From assembly GCF_001428525.1 (NCBI RefSeq), contig NZ_LMHW01000003.1, positions 1,239 to 65,238 of the forward strand: a stretch of DNA of 64,000 nucleotides, written 5' to 3'. Shown here piece by piece: positions 15,935 to 25,034 of this stretch (within the stretch, counting starts at the first letter, position 1; each line of letters opens with the position of its first letter). This DNA comes from Flavobacterium sp. Root186. GTDB lineage: Bacteria; Bacteroidota; Bacteroidia; Flavobacteriales; Flavobacteriaceae. A program made the translations under genes and the position numbers. The notes under the pieces are model-generated. The model ran no database searches. It worked only from the letters and a program-made list of their open reading frames with translations, and was not told the DNA's origin.

Positions 15935-16098
15935 TGCCACTAAGACACAAAGGCACTAAGTTTTTGTTTTTCTTTTTTGGCTTAAAATTGTTAGCAAAGC
16001 GGCGAAGTCACAAAGTTTTTTAAAGCTTAGTGAATTTCTTTGCGTCTCAGCGACTTTGCGAGATTAAAATAACTTTGTGACTTAGCGCCTTTGTGGCA
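15935..16098. repeat. Dispersed repeat of the GCCACTAAGACACAAAGG type
   Basis: The left end reads tgccactaagacacaaaggc and the right end gacttagcgcctttgtggca. These form an imperfect large inverted repeat with further cttagtg/gactttgcg motifs inside. Related sequence occurs at 25868-25955 and 42484-42727. Confidence 0.65.
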
Positions 16099-16126
16099 TT
16101 AATTTATGGCATTAAATAGATTTATT

Positions 16127-17044
16127 ATGAAAAGAATTGGAATTTTAGGACTTGGAGGCGTTGGAGGTTATTTCGGCGGACTTTTGGCGAAAGCCTATCA
16201 AAAATCTAATGATGTTGAAATCATTTTTATCGCACGCGGCGAAACTCAAAAAGCGATTGCCGAAAATGGATTAAAGATTGTAACTGATGATTCTGAAATG
16301 ATTGTTCACCCGAATTTAGTTTCGAATAATCCGTCAGAAATTGGTGTTTTGGATTATTTAATCTGCGCAACAAAAACATATGATATTGAAGAAAGTTTTA
16401 CTTCGTTAAAAAGCTGTATTAAAAAAGAAACCTTAATTCTCCCCTTGTACAATGGTGTTGACGCGCAGGAAAGAATTAAAAAAATAGTACCTGATAATGA
16501 AGTTTTACAAGGCTGCGTTTACATTGTTTCGATGATTTTTTCACCTGGAACCATTCGTAGAATCGGATTTTATGAAAAATTGTTTTTTGGATCAAAAACT
16601 GCTTCGTTTTCAAAAATGGAAGAATTACAAAACATCTTTCAAAAAGCAAAAATCGAAAGTTATTTAGTCGAAAATATTGACGAAACCGTTTGGGAAAAAT
16701 TCATTTTTATATCTGCCCTGGCTTCGGCGACATCTTATTTGAATCAAAATATTGGTGAAATTTTAAGCAATTCAGAATCGAAAGTAACCTATATAGAACT
16801 GCTTCATGAAATTGAAGATGTGGCCCAGGCAAAAGGTTTAAAACTACCGCATGATATTGTAGCACAGACAATTCAAAAATTAGAAAAATCGCCAAAAGAA
16901 GCGACTTCGTCTATGCACAGAGATTTACTGGCAGGAAAAAATACCGAAGCCCTGTCGCTGACACAATTTGTGGTAAACGAAGGAAAAAAATACGGCGTAA
17001 AAACTCCTCTTTACGAAAAGATTGCCGCCGTTTTAGTTAAATAA
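16127..17044 (+). CDS. 2-dehydropantoate 2-reductase family protein
   Basis: This is a 305-residue NADP-dependent reductase of the ketopantoate reductase (PanE/ApbA) family. The N-terminal dinucleotide loop is GILGLGGVGGYFGG. The catalytic Lys region is VWEKFIFISALASATSY. The C-terminal substrate-binding segment contains SSMHRDLLAGKNTEAL. The reaction would be ketopantoate to pantoate in pantothenate synthesis, but paralogs with other substrates exist and no pan genes are near. An in-frame ATG at 16106 lies seven codons upstream, in repeat-derived sequence. I choose 16127 because it sits directly before the conserved Rossmann motif. Confidence 0.9.
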   Translation: MKRIGILGLGGVGGYFGGLLAKAYQKSNDVEIIFIARGETQKAIAENGLKIVTDDSEMIVHPNLVSNNPSEIGVLDYLICATKTYDIEESFTSLKSCIKKETLILPLYNGVDAQERIKKIVPDNEVLQGCVYIVSMIFSPGTIRRIGFYEKLFFGSKTASFSKMEELQNIFQKAKIESYLVENIDETVWEKFIFISALASATSYLNQNIGEILSNSESKVTYIELLHEIEDVAQAKGLKLPHDIVAQTIQKLEKSPKEATSSMHRDLLAGKNTEALSLTQFVVNEGKKYGVKTPLYEKIAAVLVK

Positions 17045-17048
17045 TATT

Positions 17049-17243
17049 CTAAGATTCATCTTTTGTTGTACGAACCAGACTGATTCCTGACATAAAAAAA
17101 ACGATTCCTAAAATACCGTAAATAATTAATGATTTAACATCTCTGGTTTCGCCTGATGTGCCTGCAAAAATAACGGCAGTATAAATAAGTCCTACAATTC
17201 CGAGGATAGTCAATAATCCTCCGAAAAATCTTTTTAGGTTCAT
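17049..17243 (-). CDS. Small two-helix membrane protein
   Basis: This 64-residue protein has two hydrophobic segments: residues 6-28, FGGLLTILGIVGLIYTAVIF, and 39-57, LIIYGILGIVFFMSGISLV. A short charged loop separates them and the tail is KDES. It is convergent with the reductase gene, 4 nt away. Such small membrane proteins are common in flavobacteria; I do not assign a function. Confidence 0.65.
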   Translation of the reverse strand: MNLKRFFGGLLTILGIVGLIYTAVIFAGTSGETRDVKSLIIYGILGIVFFMSGISLVRTTKDES

Positions 17244-17334
17244 GATTTTTGATTTTAAGTTCCTAACAAATGTATAATCATAACTATTAATTATTGTTAT
17301 ACAATTGTTTAAGAAACTTATATGATTTGCAGGG

Positions 17335-18021
17335 TTACTTTTGAATCTTAAATTCTAAACCAATATTTCGAACACTTTCAATACTGATTTTTGGATCTGA
17401 ATTAAAATATTTTCTAAGTCTGCTGATAAAAACATCCATGCTTCGGCCTGAGAAATAATCGTCTTTTTTCCAGACAGACATTAAGATTTCATCTCTCTTT
17501 AATAACTGATTATGATTTAGATATAAATACTCAATAAGAGCTGCTTCTTTCTCTGTAAGCTGCTGCACGTGATTTTTATTATTAAGTGTTAAGCGTTCGT
17601 TATCAAAAATATACGAACCAATTTCAATGGTATTGTTTCCGTCCAGGCTTTTCTTTTGCTCGATTCTATTCAATATATTCTGCAAACGCAGCACCAGTTC
17701 GTCGACTTCAAAAGGTTTCACTATATAGTCGTCTGCGCCTAGCTTTAATCCAATGATTTTGTCTTCTTTTAACTTTCTTGCCGTTAAAAAAATAAATGGA
17801 GTTTCGGGATTGATTGTAATTATTTTTTCGGCCAATGAAAATCCGTCCAATTTGGGCATCATTACATCAAAAACACAAATGTCAAAAGTCTGGTTTTTAA
17901 AATAATTTAAAGCTATTTCTCCATTTTCTGCCCAGATTACTTCAAATTGATGCAGCTCTAAATATTGTTTTAAAATTGCTGCAAAATCATGATCGTCTTC
18001 AGCTAAAAGTAATTTTTTCAA
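17335..18021 (-). CDS. OmpR-family response regulator
   Basis: This 228-residue protein has a receiver domain (residues 1-115) with acidic pocket EDD near the N-terminus, phospho-acceptor Asp in CVFDVMMPKLDGF and Lys in IVKPFE. A winged-helix DNA-binding domain follows (residues 130-228, KRDEILMSVWKKDDYFSGRS then VFISRLRKYF). It is the cognate partner of the histidine kinase encoded 10 nt upstream. By size and order it resembles RprY of Bacteroides. OmpR-family regulators bind direct repeats with 11-base period, and such a triple repeat stands at 19543-19575 before the divergent barrel gene. Confidence 0.94.
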   Translation of the reverse strand: MKKLLLAEDDHDFAAILKQYLELHQFEVIWAENGEIALNYFKNQTFDICVFDVMMPKLDGFSLAEKIITINPETPFIFLTARKLKEDKIIGLKLGADDYIVKPFEVDELVLRLQNILNRIEQKKSLDGNNTIEIGSYIFDNERLTLNNKNHVQQLTEKEAALIEYLYLNHNQLLKRDEILMSVWKKDDYFSGRSMDVFISRLRKYFNSDPKISIESVRNIGLEFKIQK

Positions 18022-18031
18022 AATAAGGTAA

Positions 18032-19390
18032 TTAAACTTTTAATAAAATAGTAAACTGAGTTCCTTTTCCTAAATCACTAATCACATTAACAGAACCCTG
18101 ATGTGCTTTTACGATTTGATCAACATAATACAATCCTAAGCCTAAGCCTTTTGTGTTATGAAGATTTCCTTGTTCTACACGGTAAAATTTCTCAAAAAGA
18201 AGTGATTGTTTGTTTTTTGCAATTCCTATTCCGTCATCTTCAAAACAAATAGAAAACTGATTTTCTACGATTTTTGTTTTTACTGTAATTGTGTTCGAAC
18301 CATATTTTACGGCATTTTCCAAAACATTTAAAAGAGCCGTTGTTAAATGAAATTTATCAAGAACTAAAATAGTTTTTTGAGTTTGAAAATCGGTTTTAAG
18401 ATTGATTTTTGGAAAAGTAATTTTAAAATCATTTATGATCGTCTTCAGAAAATCTTCTGTTTCAATTTTTTCCTTCTGAAGTTCAATTTCATTTTCTGCC
18501 AGAGAATTTGCCACAACCTGATCGATTAAGCTTTGAAGGCGATTGTTTTGACGAGAAATCGTATTGACAATTGCATTGAAATTTTCATCGTTTTCACGAA
18601 TGTTTTTCTGCTCCAGAATTCTGGTCGAAATACCTAAAGTAGCCAAAGGTGTTTTGAGTTCATGCGTAATATTATTGATGAAATCAGTTTTTACATCGCT
18701 TACTTTTTTCTGTTTTATTAAAGCTTTAAGCGCAATTACAAAAAGCGTAATAAGCGTAAGAATCGAGAATAAAGACAAAATCAAAATAAAAGTCATTCGC
18801 CTTAAAATAATCATTTCCCAGTCGATAACCGAAACATACATCGAATCTTCGGTCAGTAATTGATATTCCTGATTTTCAAAAGTTCCGTTTGTAGTTCCAA
18901 CATAATTTCGAACCAAAAAAGCATGATTTAGCGAAGCCAGATTTCCGTATAATTTGTTTTGAATAAAAGGTTTTTCAGAGAAAATAGTATCAGCCTTTTT
19001 TGTGTTTTTGTATAAAATAAACTTGTTGAGAACAATCGCAAAATCAATTTTGAAATTAGGTAAATCCCTTTCAAATTTTCGCTGAATTTCTGCCGTTAAT
19101 GCACTTCGATATTCATTTTCTAAAATCCCTTTTTTAATGTCAATTTTAGATTTTTTTCCCTGAATATATTTCTCGGATAAATGGGTATAAAGTGCTTCTT
19201 TTCTGGAAACTAAAACCGAATCAATATCGCTGTAATTATTAGAAATCTGAGCGATTTCATTTTTAATCTGTGTATGAAACTGCGCCACTTTATAATCATA
19301 AGCGGTTTTTACCAAATAGCATTGCACAGTCGATAAAACGATCAGCGCGACAACCGAAAATGCTATTAATAAATTGATTCTTTGTTTCAT
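18032..19390 (-). CDS. Membrane sensor histidine kinase
   Basis: This 452-residue protein has a first membrane segment at residues 5-27 (LLIAFSVVALIVLSTVQCYL), an extracytoplasmic sensor region to about residue 190, and a second membrane segment (FILILSLFSILTLITLFVIA). The dimerisation domain carries the phospho-acceptor His in NNITHELKTPLATLG. The ATPase domain contains NVLENAVKYG, FEDDGIGI and GLGLGLYYV. A longer start at 19420 exists, but its ten extra residues come from repeat-like DNA, so I use the ATG at 19390, which gives a normal membrane start. It is cotranscribed with the response regulator. Confidence 0.93.
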   Translation of the reverse strand: MKQRINLLIAFSVVALIVLSTVQCYLVKTAYDYKVAQFHTQIKNEIAQISNNYSDIDSVLVSRKEALYTHLSEKYIQGKKSKIDIKKGILENEYRSALTAEIQRKFERDLPNFKIDFAIVLNKFILYKNTKKADTIFSEKPFIQNKLYGNLASLNHAFLVRNYVGTTNGTFENQEYQLLTEDSMYVSVIDWEMIILRRMTFILILSLFSILTLITLFVIALKALIKQKKVSDVKTDFINNITHELKTPLATLGISTRILEQKNIRENDENFNAIVNTISRQNNRLQSLIDQVVANSLAENEIELQKEKIETEDFLKTIINDFKITFPKINLKTDFQTQKTILVLDKFHLTTALLNVLENAVKYGSNTITVKTKIVENQFSICFEDDGIGIAKNKQSLLFEKFYRVEQGNLHNTKGLGLGLYYVDQIVKAHQGSVNVISDLGKGTQFTILLKV

Positions 19391-19402
19391 AGTTTGAAAG
19401 TT

Positions 19403-19499
19403 ATGGCACACTGATGGCACGGATGAAGCCTATTTACAAAGATTTTGTTTAATCAAACCTTCCAGCGTAAACCCGTTTAATCCGTAAAATCCGTGGTCT
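19403..19499. repeat. Dispersed repeat of the GGCACGGAT/AATCCGTG type
   Basis: The left part reads atggcacactgatggcacgg and the right part taatccgtaaaatccgtgg. This is an imperfect inverted arrangement; a related fragment (cacggattttacagatt) occurs near 26761. It lies just upstream of the kinase gene start. Confidence 0.55.
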
Positions 19500-19542
19500 A
19501 TTCCTCCACCCAAAAATAATGCTTTTATGAAACAAAAATGAC

Positions 19543-19600
19543 ATTAACTCCGCATTAACCTTCAATTAACCTTCGCAGTACTTTTTTAGAAGCATTTTTG
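19543..19600 (+). promoter_or_regulatory. Triple 11-bp direct repeat and promoter box before the barrel gene
   Basis: Three abutting 11-base units read ATTAACTCCGC (19543-19553), ATTAACCTTCA (19554-19564) and ATTAACCTTCG (19565-19575). An 11-base head-to-tail period is the geometry bound by OmpR/PhoB-type regulators, and such a regulator is encoded next door. A near-consensus box CATTTTTG (one mismatch to TAnnTTTG) lies at 19593-19600, so the repeats would cover roughly -63 to -31. Direct binding is inferred. Confidence 0.6.
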
Positions 19601-19629
19601 CATCATCTCAAAACAAAAAACTTTAAAAA

Positions 19630-21747
19630 ATGAATATTTATCTGCCGTTAAAACTTCTTGTTGCGCTTTTACTTTTTTGTCTTTCATTTGCTGCAAAAGC
19701 TCAAAATGAAACACCAAAAGATTCCATTTCAAATCAGCAATTAGAGGAAGTTGTTATCAGTCAAAACAAAAAAACTTTTACCAATACAAACGGGAATATT
19801 AAAATTGATGTTGCCAATTCGGTTTATAATTCAATTCCAAATACAGTTGATTTACTGGCAAAACTGCCAACCGTTAAGCTTAGTTCAGACAAAGAAAATA
19901 TTACCGTTGTAGGTAAAGGAAATCCGCTGATCTATATCGACAACCAAAAAGTGGGAATAAACGATGTAAATGCTTTGGTTCCCGCCGATATTAAAACGAT
20001 CGAAATCATCCAGAATCCATCTGCAAAATATGAAGCCGAAGGTCGTTCTGTAATTTTAATAACTCGAAAATTCAGCAAAAAAGATAGTTTTAGAACCGAA
20101 ATTTCTGAAGTTGCCTCTTTTAAGAAAAATTACAACAATTACCTTGGATTTAATTCGAGTTTTAAGAAAAACAAATTCGAATGGAAAGCCAATTTTAATT
20201 GCAACCGACTCAATCCGTGGGAAAGTCACAGTATCGATTATCAAATTCAAGATGCTGACATTGCATCTAAATATGATGTATCGGCCACTACAAAACGGAA
20301 ACAATATGTTTTTGGCGGCGGTTTGTTTTACAAAATAAATGATGACGATTATTTTTCGTTTAATGTTAGTTCCAGACTTCGTACAGACACTTTTCCTATT
20401 GATACCTTTACGTATAATAAAAATCAAAACGTTGAAAACAATGTTTTAACCTGGAGTGATAATTCGAGTAAAAAGAATTTTGTAAACTCATTTCTGAATT
20501 ATTCAAAAAAGATAAAAGCGATTAATACACAGCTTTTTACAGGTTTTCAATATTCTAATTTTCAGCAGAATTTAGGGAGTATGGTCGAAAATAACTATAA
20601 TGATACTGAATTTGATCTGGCTCAAAACCGAAATCAAAAGTTTAATGTTGATGTTTTTTCGGGAAGAATAGATCTGGAGAAAAAGTTTAAAAATGAAATG
20701 AATCTCGAATACGGCGGACTTTATTCTACAGCAAAATCCAAATCAGATACTGATATTTTTGATTTCGAAAAAAATGAAAATACAGCTTTAAATTATGATT
20801 TTAAGGAAGAGAATTCAGCAGCTTATACACAGCTTTCGGGAAAAATTAAAAAGATCAGTTTTTCTGCCGGACTTCGGGTTGAAAATACAAATGTAAGCGG
20901 AAAATACAGAACAGATGCTTCGCCTTTGATTGATAAAAATTACACCAATATTTTTCCGAAAGTACAGTTTTCTATGGCAATAGACAGCACAAAAAATATT
21001 AGTTTGAATTATGCCAAAAGCATTTCACGTCCCAATTATTCCTCGTTAAGTAATGTTGCTGTTTATATAAATCCGTATTTTATATATGCCAGTAATATCA
21101 ATTTGGGACCGACATTTAATAATGAAATTTCGTCAACTTTTCAATACAATGACAAATCGGTTAAAGTAAGTTATTACCAAAATAAAAATCCGGTTTATAA
21201 TAGTTTTCTTTATGATAAAAATCAAAACATCATGACTTTTAAAGATATAAACTTTGATAAGGAATCGGGTTTAAGTCTTGATTTTGAACTGCCTTTTACC
21301 TATAAATTTTGGACAACAACCAATTCGATGGTTTTTATTTTCGAAAAGATAGAAGATCCTTCGGCTGAATTTTTAGACTCAAAACCGTATTTATATTATT
21401 ACTCAAACAACGAATTTAAGCTTCCAAAAGAATATACTTTCGTTTTAAGTTTTTGGGGATTAACGGAACAAAAGAAAGGTGTTTTTGAAAGAAACCCCAG
21501 ATTTGTTGTAGATATGGCACTTTCTAAAACATTCTTAAAAAAATGGAATTGTACTTTGAGCTGTAATAATGTATTTAAAAATGTGGTCGAAACGGAAGAA
21601 TTTACGATTAATGATACCAGTTCAAGAGCAAGATATGTGGTTGATGCTCATGAGATTTCGATCTCGGTTAAATATTCTTTTGGGAAAATTAAAAATACTG
21701 AATTCAAGGAAAAAAATGTTGATGAGAATTCAGATAGAATTCGATAA
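19630..21747 (+). CDS. Outer-membrane beta-barrel protein, TonB-dependent-receptor-like
   Basis: This 705-residue protein has a signal peptide ending near residue 25 (LSFAAKAQ). A plug-like region follows (QLEEVVISQNKKTFTNTNGN ... TIEIIQNPSAKYEAEGRSVI), then a long region of alternating beta strands typical of the outer membrane protein beta-barrel family. The N-terminal carboxypeptidase-like domain common in such proteins is absent. The last residues do not end in an aromatic barrel signature, since the tail is extended and charged (NVDENSDRIR). It is divergent from the two-component system and carries a candidate operator, so regulation by that system is likely. The cargo is unknown; siderophore, peptide or envelope-related roles are all possible. 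Confidence 0.88.
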   Translation: MNIYLPLKLLVALLLFCLSFAAKAQNETPKDSISNQQLEEVVISQNKKTFTNTNGNIKIDVANSVYNSIPNTVDLLAKLPTVKLSSDKENITVVGKGNPLIYIDNQKVGINDVNALVPADIKTIEIIQNPSAKYEAEGRSVILITRKFSKKDSFRTEISEVASFKKNYNNYLGFNSSFKKNKFEWKANFNCNRLNPWESHSIDYQIQDADIASKYDVSATTKRKQYVFGGGLFYKINDDDYFSFNVSSRLRTDTFPIDTFTYNKNQNVENNVLTWSDNSSKKNFVNSFLNYSKKIKAINTQLFTGFQYSNFQQNLGSMVENNYNDTEFDLAQNRNQKFNVDVFSGRIDLEKKFKNEMNLEYGGLYSTAKSKSDTDIFDFEKNENTALNYDFKEENSAAYTQLSGKIKKISFSAGLRVENTNVSGKYRTDASPLIDKNYTNIFPKVQFSMAIDSTKNISLNYAKSISRPNYSSLSNVAVYINPYFIYASNINLGPTFNNEISSTFQYNDKSVKVSYYQNKNPVYNSFLYDKNQNIMTFKDINFDKESGLSLDFELPFTYKFWTTTNSMVFIFEKIEDPSAEFLDSKPYLYYYSNNEFKLPKEYTFVLSFWGLTEQKKGVFERNPRFVVDMALSKTFLKKWNCTLSCNNVFKNVVETEEFTINDTSSRARYVVDAHEISISVKYSFGKIKNTEFKEKNVDENSDRIR

Positions 21748-21766
21748 AATGAAAAATTCCAAAATG

Positions 21767-21807
21767 AAAATCCCAAATTCCAATTGAAGTTTGGAATTTG
21801 GGATTTT
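21767..21807. terminator. Bidirectional terminator with perfect 17-bp stem
   Basis: The arms 21767-21783 (AAAATCCCAAATTCCAA) and 21791-21807 are perfect reverse complements around a 7-base loop, between convergent genes. A related hairpin occurs at 48304-48343, so it may be repeat-derived. Confidence 0.85.
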
Positions 21808-21830
21808 AAAAATTTGAAAATTGATATAAA

Positions 21831-22436
21831 TTATCCTTCGTCTTCTTCAACAATTTTTAATGGAGATTCACCCGGAAGTTCCTCATCATCATCGGTAGAA
21901 TTCAATTCGAAGAAACTAAAAAATGAACCGCCGTAACTTTTCTGAAATGAAAAATTACTTAAATGATCCATTTTAGTATATTTCGAATGTTCGATAATCA
22001 TCATTCCATCTTCCGAAAGCAGTTCTTTTTCAAAAACAGTAAGAACAATTTTCTCAAAAGCGGCCTGATCTAATCCGTAAGGAGGATCGGCAAAAATAAT
22101 ATCATACGAAGTTTTGCAGTTTTCCAGAAACTTATAAACGTCACTTTTAGTGGCTGCAATGTCAAAATCGTATTCTGATGAAACTTGTTTGATAAACTTA
22201 ACGCATCCAAAATCACCGTCGATTGAGGTAATTGGAGCGCTTCCGCGTGAAGCGAATTCATAACTGATATTGCCGGTTCCCGAAAATAAATCCAAAACCT
22301 TTAAGCCGTCAAAACTAAAATGATTATTCAAAACATTAAACAATGCTTCTTTACTCATATCAGTCGTAGGTCTTACAGGAAGGTTTTTTGGTGGAAAAAT
22401 CCGACGCCCTTTGTATTTTCCTGAAATGATTCTCAT
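21831..22436 (-). CDS. rsmD: 16S rRNA (guanine(966)-N(2))-methyltransferase RsmD
   Basis: This 201-residue SAM-dependent methyltransferase has the N-terminus MRIISGKYKGRRI, typical of the family. The SAM loop is VLDLFSGTGNISYE and the catalytic motif is DPPYG (IIFADPPYGLDQ). It methylates G966 of 16S rRNA in assembled 30S particles. The last 25 residues are an acidic extension (STDDDEELPGESPLKIVEED) not essential to the fold. It overlaps the upstream DUF3822 gene by four bases (ATGA), indicating coupling. Confidence 0.95.
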   Translation of the reverse strand: MRIISGKYKGRRIFPPKNLPVRPTTDMSKEALFNVLNNHFSFDGLKVLDLFSGTGNISYEFASRGSAPITSIDGDFGCVKFIKQVSSEYDFDIAATKSDVYKFLENCKTSYDIIFADPPYGLDQAAFEKIVLTVFEKELLSEDGMMIIEHSKYTKMDHLSNFSFQKSYGGSFFSFFELNSTDDDEELPGESPLKIVEEDEG

Positions 22437-23254
22437 GATTGAAATAAGATATAATGTTTTTGATTCTGAGCTGTTGTGTAGTTGTTTTTTTCTTTTAAAG
22501 TGCTGACGTCCAGAAAAGAAATATTGCGAATATATTTATAAGCAATGTCGTAAAACGGATCGTTTTGGTGTATTGTTCCAAGCAGTTCCAATTGAAAAAT
22601 TTCCGGATTTAAATTTAATTGCTCGGCTGTAAAAAGAATGTAATAAATAAAATCTTCAGGAGTTTGATATTCAAAAGAATTGAATAACAGTAACTTTTGA
22701 TTTTGTACAACGATAATTTCAAAATGTTCCGGATTAAAATTAACCACCATTTTTTTCTCGTCGTTGTTTTTTGAGCCTTCCAGAATTTTCTCGACTAAAA
22801 TACTATTTACGTGTTTGTAGTCAAAAGAACCAACGGTGTCAATTAAAAAATTATTGATATTAATGTACGGAATGTAAACCGAATGCATATCGTAATTTGT
22901 GATTTGATCGAAAGTAAAAAAATCAGTTTCAAATACTTTTGTAGTGTACTGCAGATAACTTCCTAAATAATCCTCGTCAAATAATGGCGATGGTACAAAA
23001 GTCGAAAGATTGTTATTGTGAATGACTAAAATATCATCGTAAGTATCTTTTAATTCAGGATAATTTTTAAATGCTGAAGTGTATAAATCTTCAATTTTAT
23101 TTTGTTTTTGAGCAGTATCAAACTGAACTTCATTAAAAGCAGTAATCGTATTATTTAATGTATCAAAACAACAAAATGAGAATCCGTTCAGTGAAACCTG
23201 AATCGAAAGTTTTTTGTAATTTTTTGATGTAATATTAGTATTGTGTATTGACAT
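22433..23254 (-). CDS. DUF3822 family protein
   Basis: This 273-residue soluble protein opens with NITSKNYKKLSIQVSLNGFSF and continues with an ASKHA-like split fold (FDTLNNTITAFNEVQFD; VNFNPEHFEIIVVQNQKLLL). It matches what I know of DUF3822, a Bacteroidota family of unknown function resembling actin-like ATPases such as PilM but without clear catalytic residues. The fixed neighbourhood with rsmD is common in the phylum. The four-base overlap with rsmD suggests a shared operon. Confidence 0.85.
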   Translation of the reverse strand: MSIHNTNITSKNYKKLSIQVSLNGFSFCCFDTLNNTITAFNEVQFDTAQKQNKIEDLYTSAFKNYPELKDTYDDILVIHNNNLSTFVPSPLFDEDYLGSYLQYTTKVFETDFFTFDQITNYDMHSVYIPYININNFLIDTVGSFDYKHVNSILVEKILEGSKNNDEKKMVVNFNPEHFEIIVVQNQKLLLFNSFEYQTPEDFIYYILFTAEQLNLNPEIFQLELLGTIHQNDPFYDIAYKYIRNISFLDVSTLKEKNNYTTAQNQKHYILFQS

Positions 23255-23309
23255 AATTGATTTACAATTCGTTACCTGTTGTGTTTCAAGAAAGAATTTA
23301 AGGTGACCG

Positions 23310-23317
23310 CAAACTTA
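23310..23317 (-). promoter_or_regulatory. TAAGTTTG promoter box of the DUF3822-rsmD operon
   Basis: The minus strand shows an exact TAnnTTTG match 56 bases before the DUF3822 ATG. Confidence 0.45.
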
Positions 23318-23473
23318 CAAATTAAAAAGCAACTAATATAATTGCAATTTTAAAAAACAATATTACAAGAAGGTTAGCATCACGTTATGTTTTTATTATT
23401 CTTTTGAATGATATAAGTTACATAAATAATTCGAGATTAGAGATTTCGGCTTTAACTTTATAAACATATAAAC

Positions 23474-23509
23474 ATTGTCATTGATTTTTGTCATTGTTAT
23501 TGCCATTAA
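23474..23509. repeat. Simple TTGTCATTG-type repeat
   Basis: Three spaced copies of TGTCATTG/TGCCATT-like units lie in front of the helicase gene. The same kind of sequence is found inside the tau linker of dnaX (8804-8838). The intergenic stretch from 23255 otherwise shows only the promoter box at 23310. Confidence 0.5.
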
Positions 23510-23541
23510 AAAGAACGAACTTTGTGTTTCAAATTTACCTT

Positions 23542-24951
23542 ATGAATTCAGCATCGTTTTACGGCGTTTTGCAAAAAAGATTTCCTTTTGCACCCACTTA
23601 TAAGCAGGATATTTTTTTTCAAAAAATTGCCATTTTTTTAACCGAACCCGCAAACAATACCATTTTTGTTCTAAAAGGATATGCAGGAACCGGAAAAACA
23701 ACGGTGATTTCGACAATCGTAAACAATCTTGGCGATATTAATAAAAAGTTTGTCCTGCTAGCACCAACCGGACGCGCGGCAAAAGTAATTGCAAATTATT
23801 CAAATACAGCGGCTTTTACAATTCACAAGAAGATCTATTTTCCTAAAAAAGCATCGGGTGGAGGAGTGGCTTTTACCAAACAAGTCAACAAACATAAAAA
23901 CACCATTTTTATAGTCGATGAGGCTTCGATGATTTCAGACAGTACTTTAGATAGTGGTTCGCTTCTCGATGATTTGATTAATTATGTTTATTCTGGAACC
24001 AACTGCAAAATGATTCTTTTAGGAGATACAGCGCAGCTTCCTCCGGTAAATTTAGATATCAGCCCGGCTTTAGATACGCATACTTTGGGCGTGCATTACG
24101 ATAAAGAAATCGAACATATTGAATTGGATGAAGTAATGCGTCAGGAAGAAAGTTCGGGAATTTTATTCAATGCAACCGAATTACGCGAACTATTGAAAGA
24201 AAGCTTTATTACGGAGTTTAAATTCAATGTAAAAAAATTTAAAGATATCGTTCGTTTAACTGATGGATATGATATTCAGGATGCGATAAATACAGCTTAC
24301 AGCAATTATAGTATTGAAGACACGGCTTTTATTGTCCGTTCGAATAAAAGAGCAAATCAATACAACGAACAAATCAGAACCAGAATTTTGTTTAAAGAAA
24401 GTGAGCTTTCTGTAGGCGATTTTTTAATGGTTGTAAAGAATAATTATTTCTGGCTGAAAGAAACAGATGAAGCAGGATTTATTGCCAATGGTGATATTAT
24501 TGAGGTTCTGGAGATGTTCGGAATCAAAGAATTGTATGGTTTTACTTTTGCAAGAGTAAAAATAAGAATGGTCGATTATCCGGATCAAAAACCTTTTGAA
24601 ACGGTATTGATTTTAGATACGATAAAGAGTGAATCTCCATCGTTAACCTACGAAGAATCAAATCGTTTGTATGAAGAAGTAATGAAGGATTATGAAGATG
24701 AATCGACAAAATATAAGAAATTTCAAAAGGTAAAAGAAAACGAATATTTTAATGGTTTGCAGGTGAAATTCTCCTACGCCATAACGTGTCATAAATCGCA
24801 GGGAGGACAGTGGAATACGGTTTTTGTAGAACAGCCGTATTTACCAAACGGAATCGATCATGATTATATAAGATGGCTTTACACAGCAATGACACGTGCC
24901 AAAAATAAATTATATTTGATAGGATTTAAAGACGAGAGTTTTGAGGAATAA
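23542..24951 (+). CDS. RecD-like superfamily 1 helicase / AAA ATPase
   Basis: This is a 469-residue helicase of the RecD/TraA branch. The Walker A motif is LKGYAGTGKTTVIS, motif Ia is LLAPTGRAAKVI, Walker B is IFIVDEASMIS and motif III is ILLGDTAQLPP. The C-terminal UvrD-like part has YAITCHKSQGGQW and WLYTAMTRAKNKLYLIG. These signatures show a 5'-to-3' DNA helicase. RecB and RecC are not nearby, so it is probably a stand-alone RecD2-like enzyme for repair or replication. A TTG at 23488 is in frame but lies in repeat-like sequence; the ATG at 23542 is preferred. Confidence 0.92.
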   Translation: MNSASFYGVLQKRFPFAPTYKQDIFFQKIAIFLTEPANNTIFVLKGYAGTGKTTVISTIVNNLGDINKKFVLLAPTGRAAKVIANYSNTAAFTIHKKIYFPKKASGGGVAFTKQVNKHKNTIFIVDEASMISDSTLDSGSLLDDLINYVYSGTNCKMILLGDTAQLPPVNLDISPALDTHTLGVHYDKEIEHIELDEVMRQEESSGILFNATELRELLKESFITEFKFNVKKFKDIVRLTDGYDIQDAINTAYSNYSIEDTAFIVRSNKRANQYNEQIRTRILFKESELSVGDFLMVVKNNYFWLKETDEAGFIANGDIIEVLEMFGIKELYGFTFARVKIRMVDYPDQKPFETVLILDTIKSESPSLTYEESNRLYEEVMKDYEDESTKYKKFQKVKENEYFNGLQVKFSYAITCHKSQGGQWNTVFVEQPYLPNGIDHDYIRWLYTAMTRAKNKLYLIGFKDESFEE

Positions 24952-25023
24952 AACACTAATTTCACGAATTAGCACGAATTTTTTTAATTTAGATTAGTGC
25001 AAATCTGTGTAATCCGTGTTTAA
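24951..25023. repeat. Dispersed ACACGAATT-type repeat
   Basis: The segment reads aaacactaatttcacgaatt, then agcacgaattttt, and ends gtgtaatccgtgttt. It is a third copy of the family seen at 8152-8234, with imperfect inverted ends. Confidence 0.65.
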
Positions 25024-25034
25024 ATTATTTTATA

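Noticed and set aside
15596..15940. Antisense open frame opposite the symporter gene
   Set aside because: It overlaps a well-supported gene completely, and its composition mirrors the sense codons. The same applies to antisense frames opposite kdsB (25986-26423), the SDR gene (49402-49758) and the BON gene (12865-13149).
19597..19608. The 12-mer TTTGCATCATCT before the barrel gene, shared with the susC repeat
   Set aside because: Here it is a single copy joined to a promoter-like TTTTTG and probably reflects the promoter/start region; there is no tandem unit.
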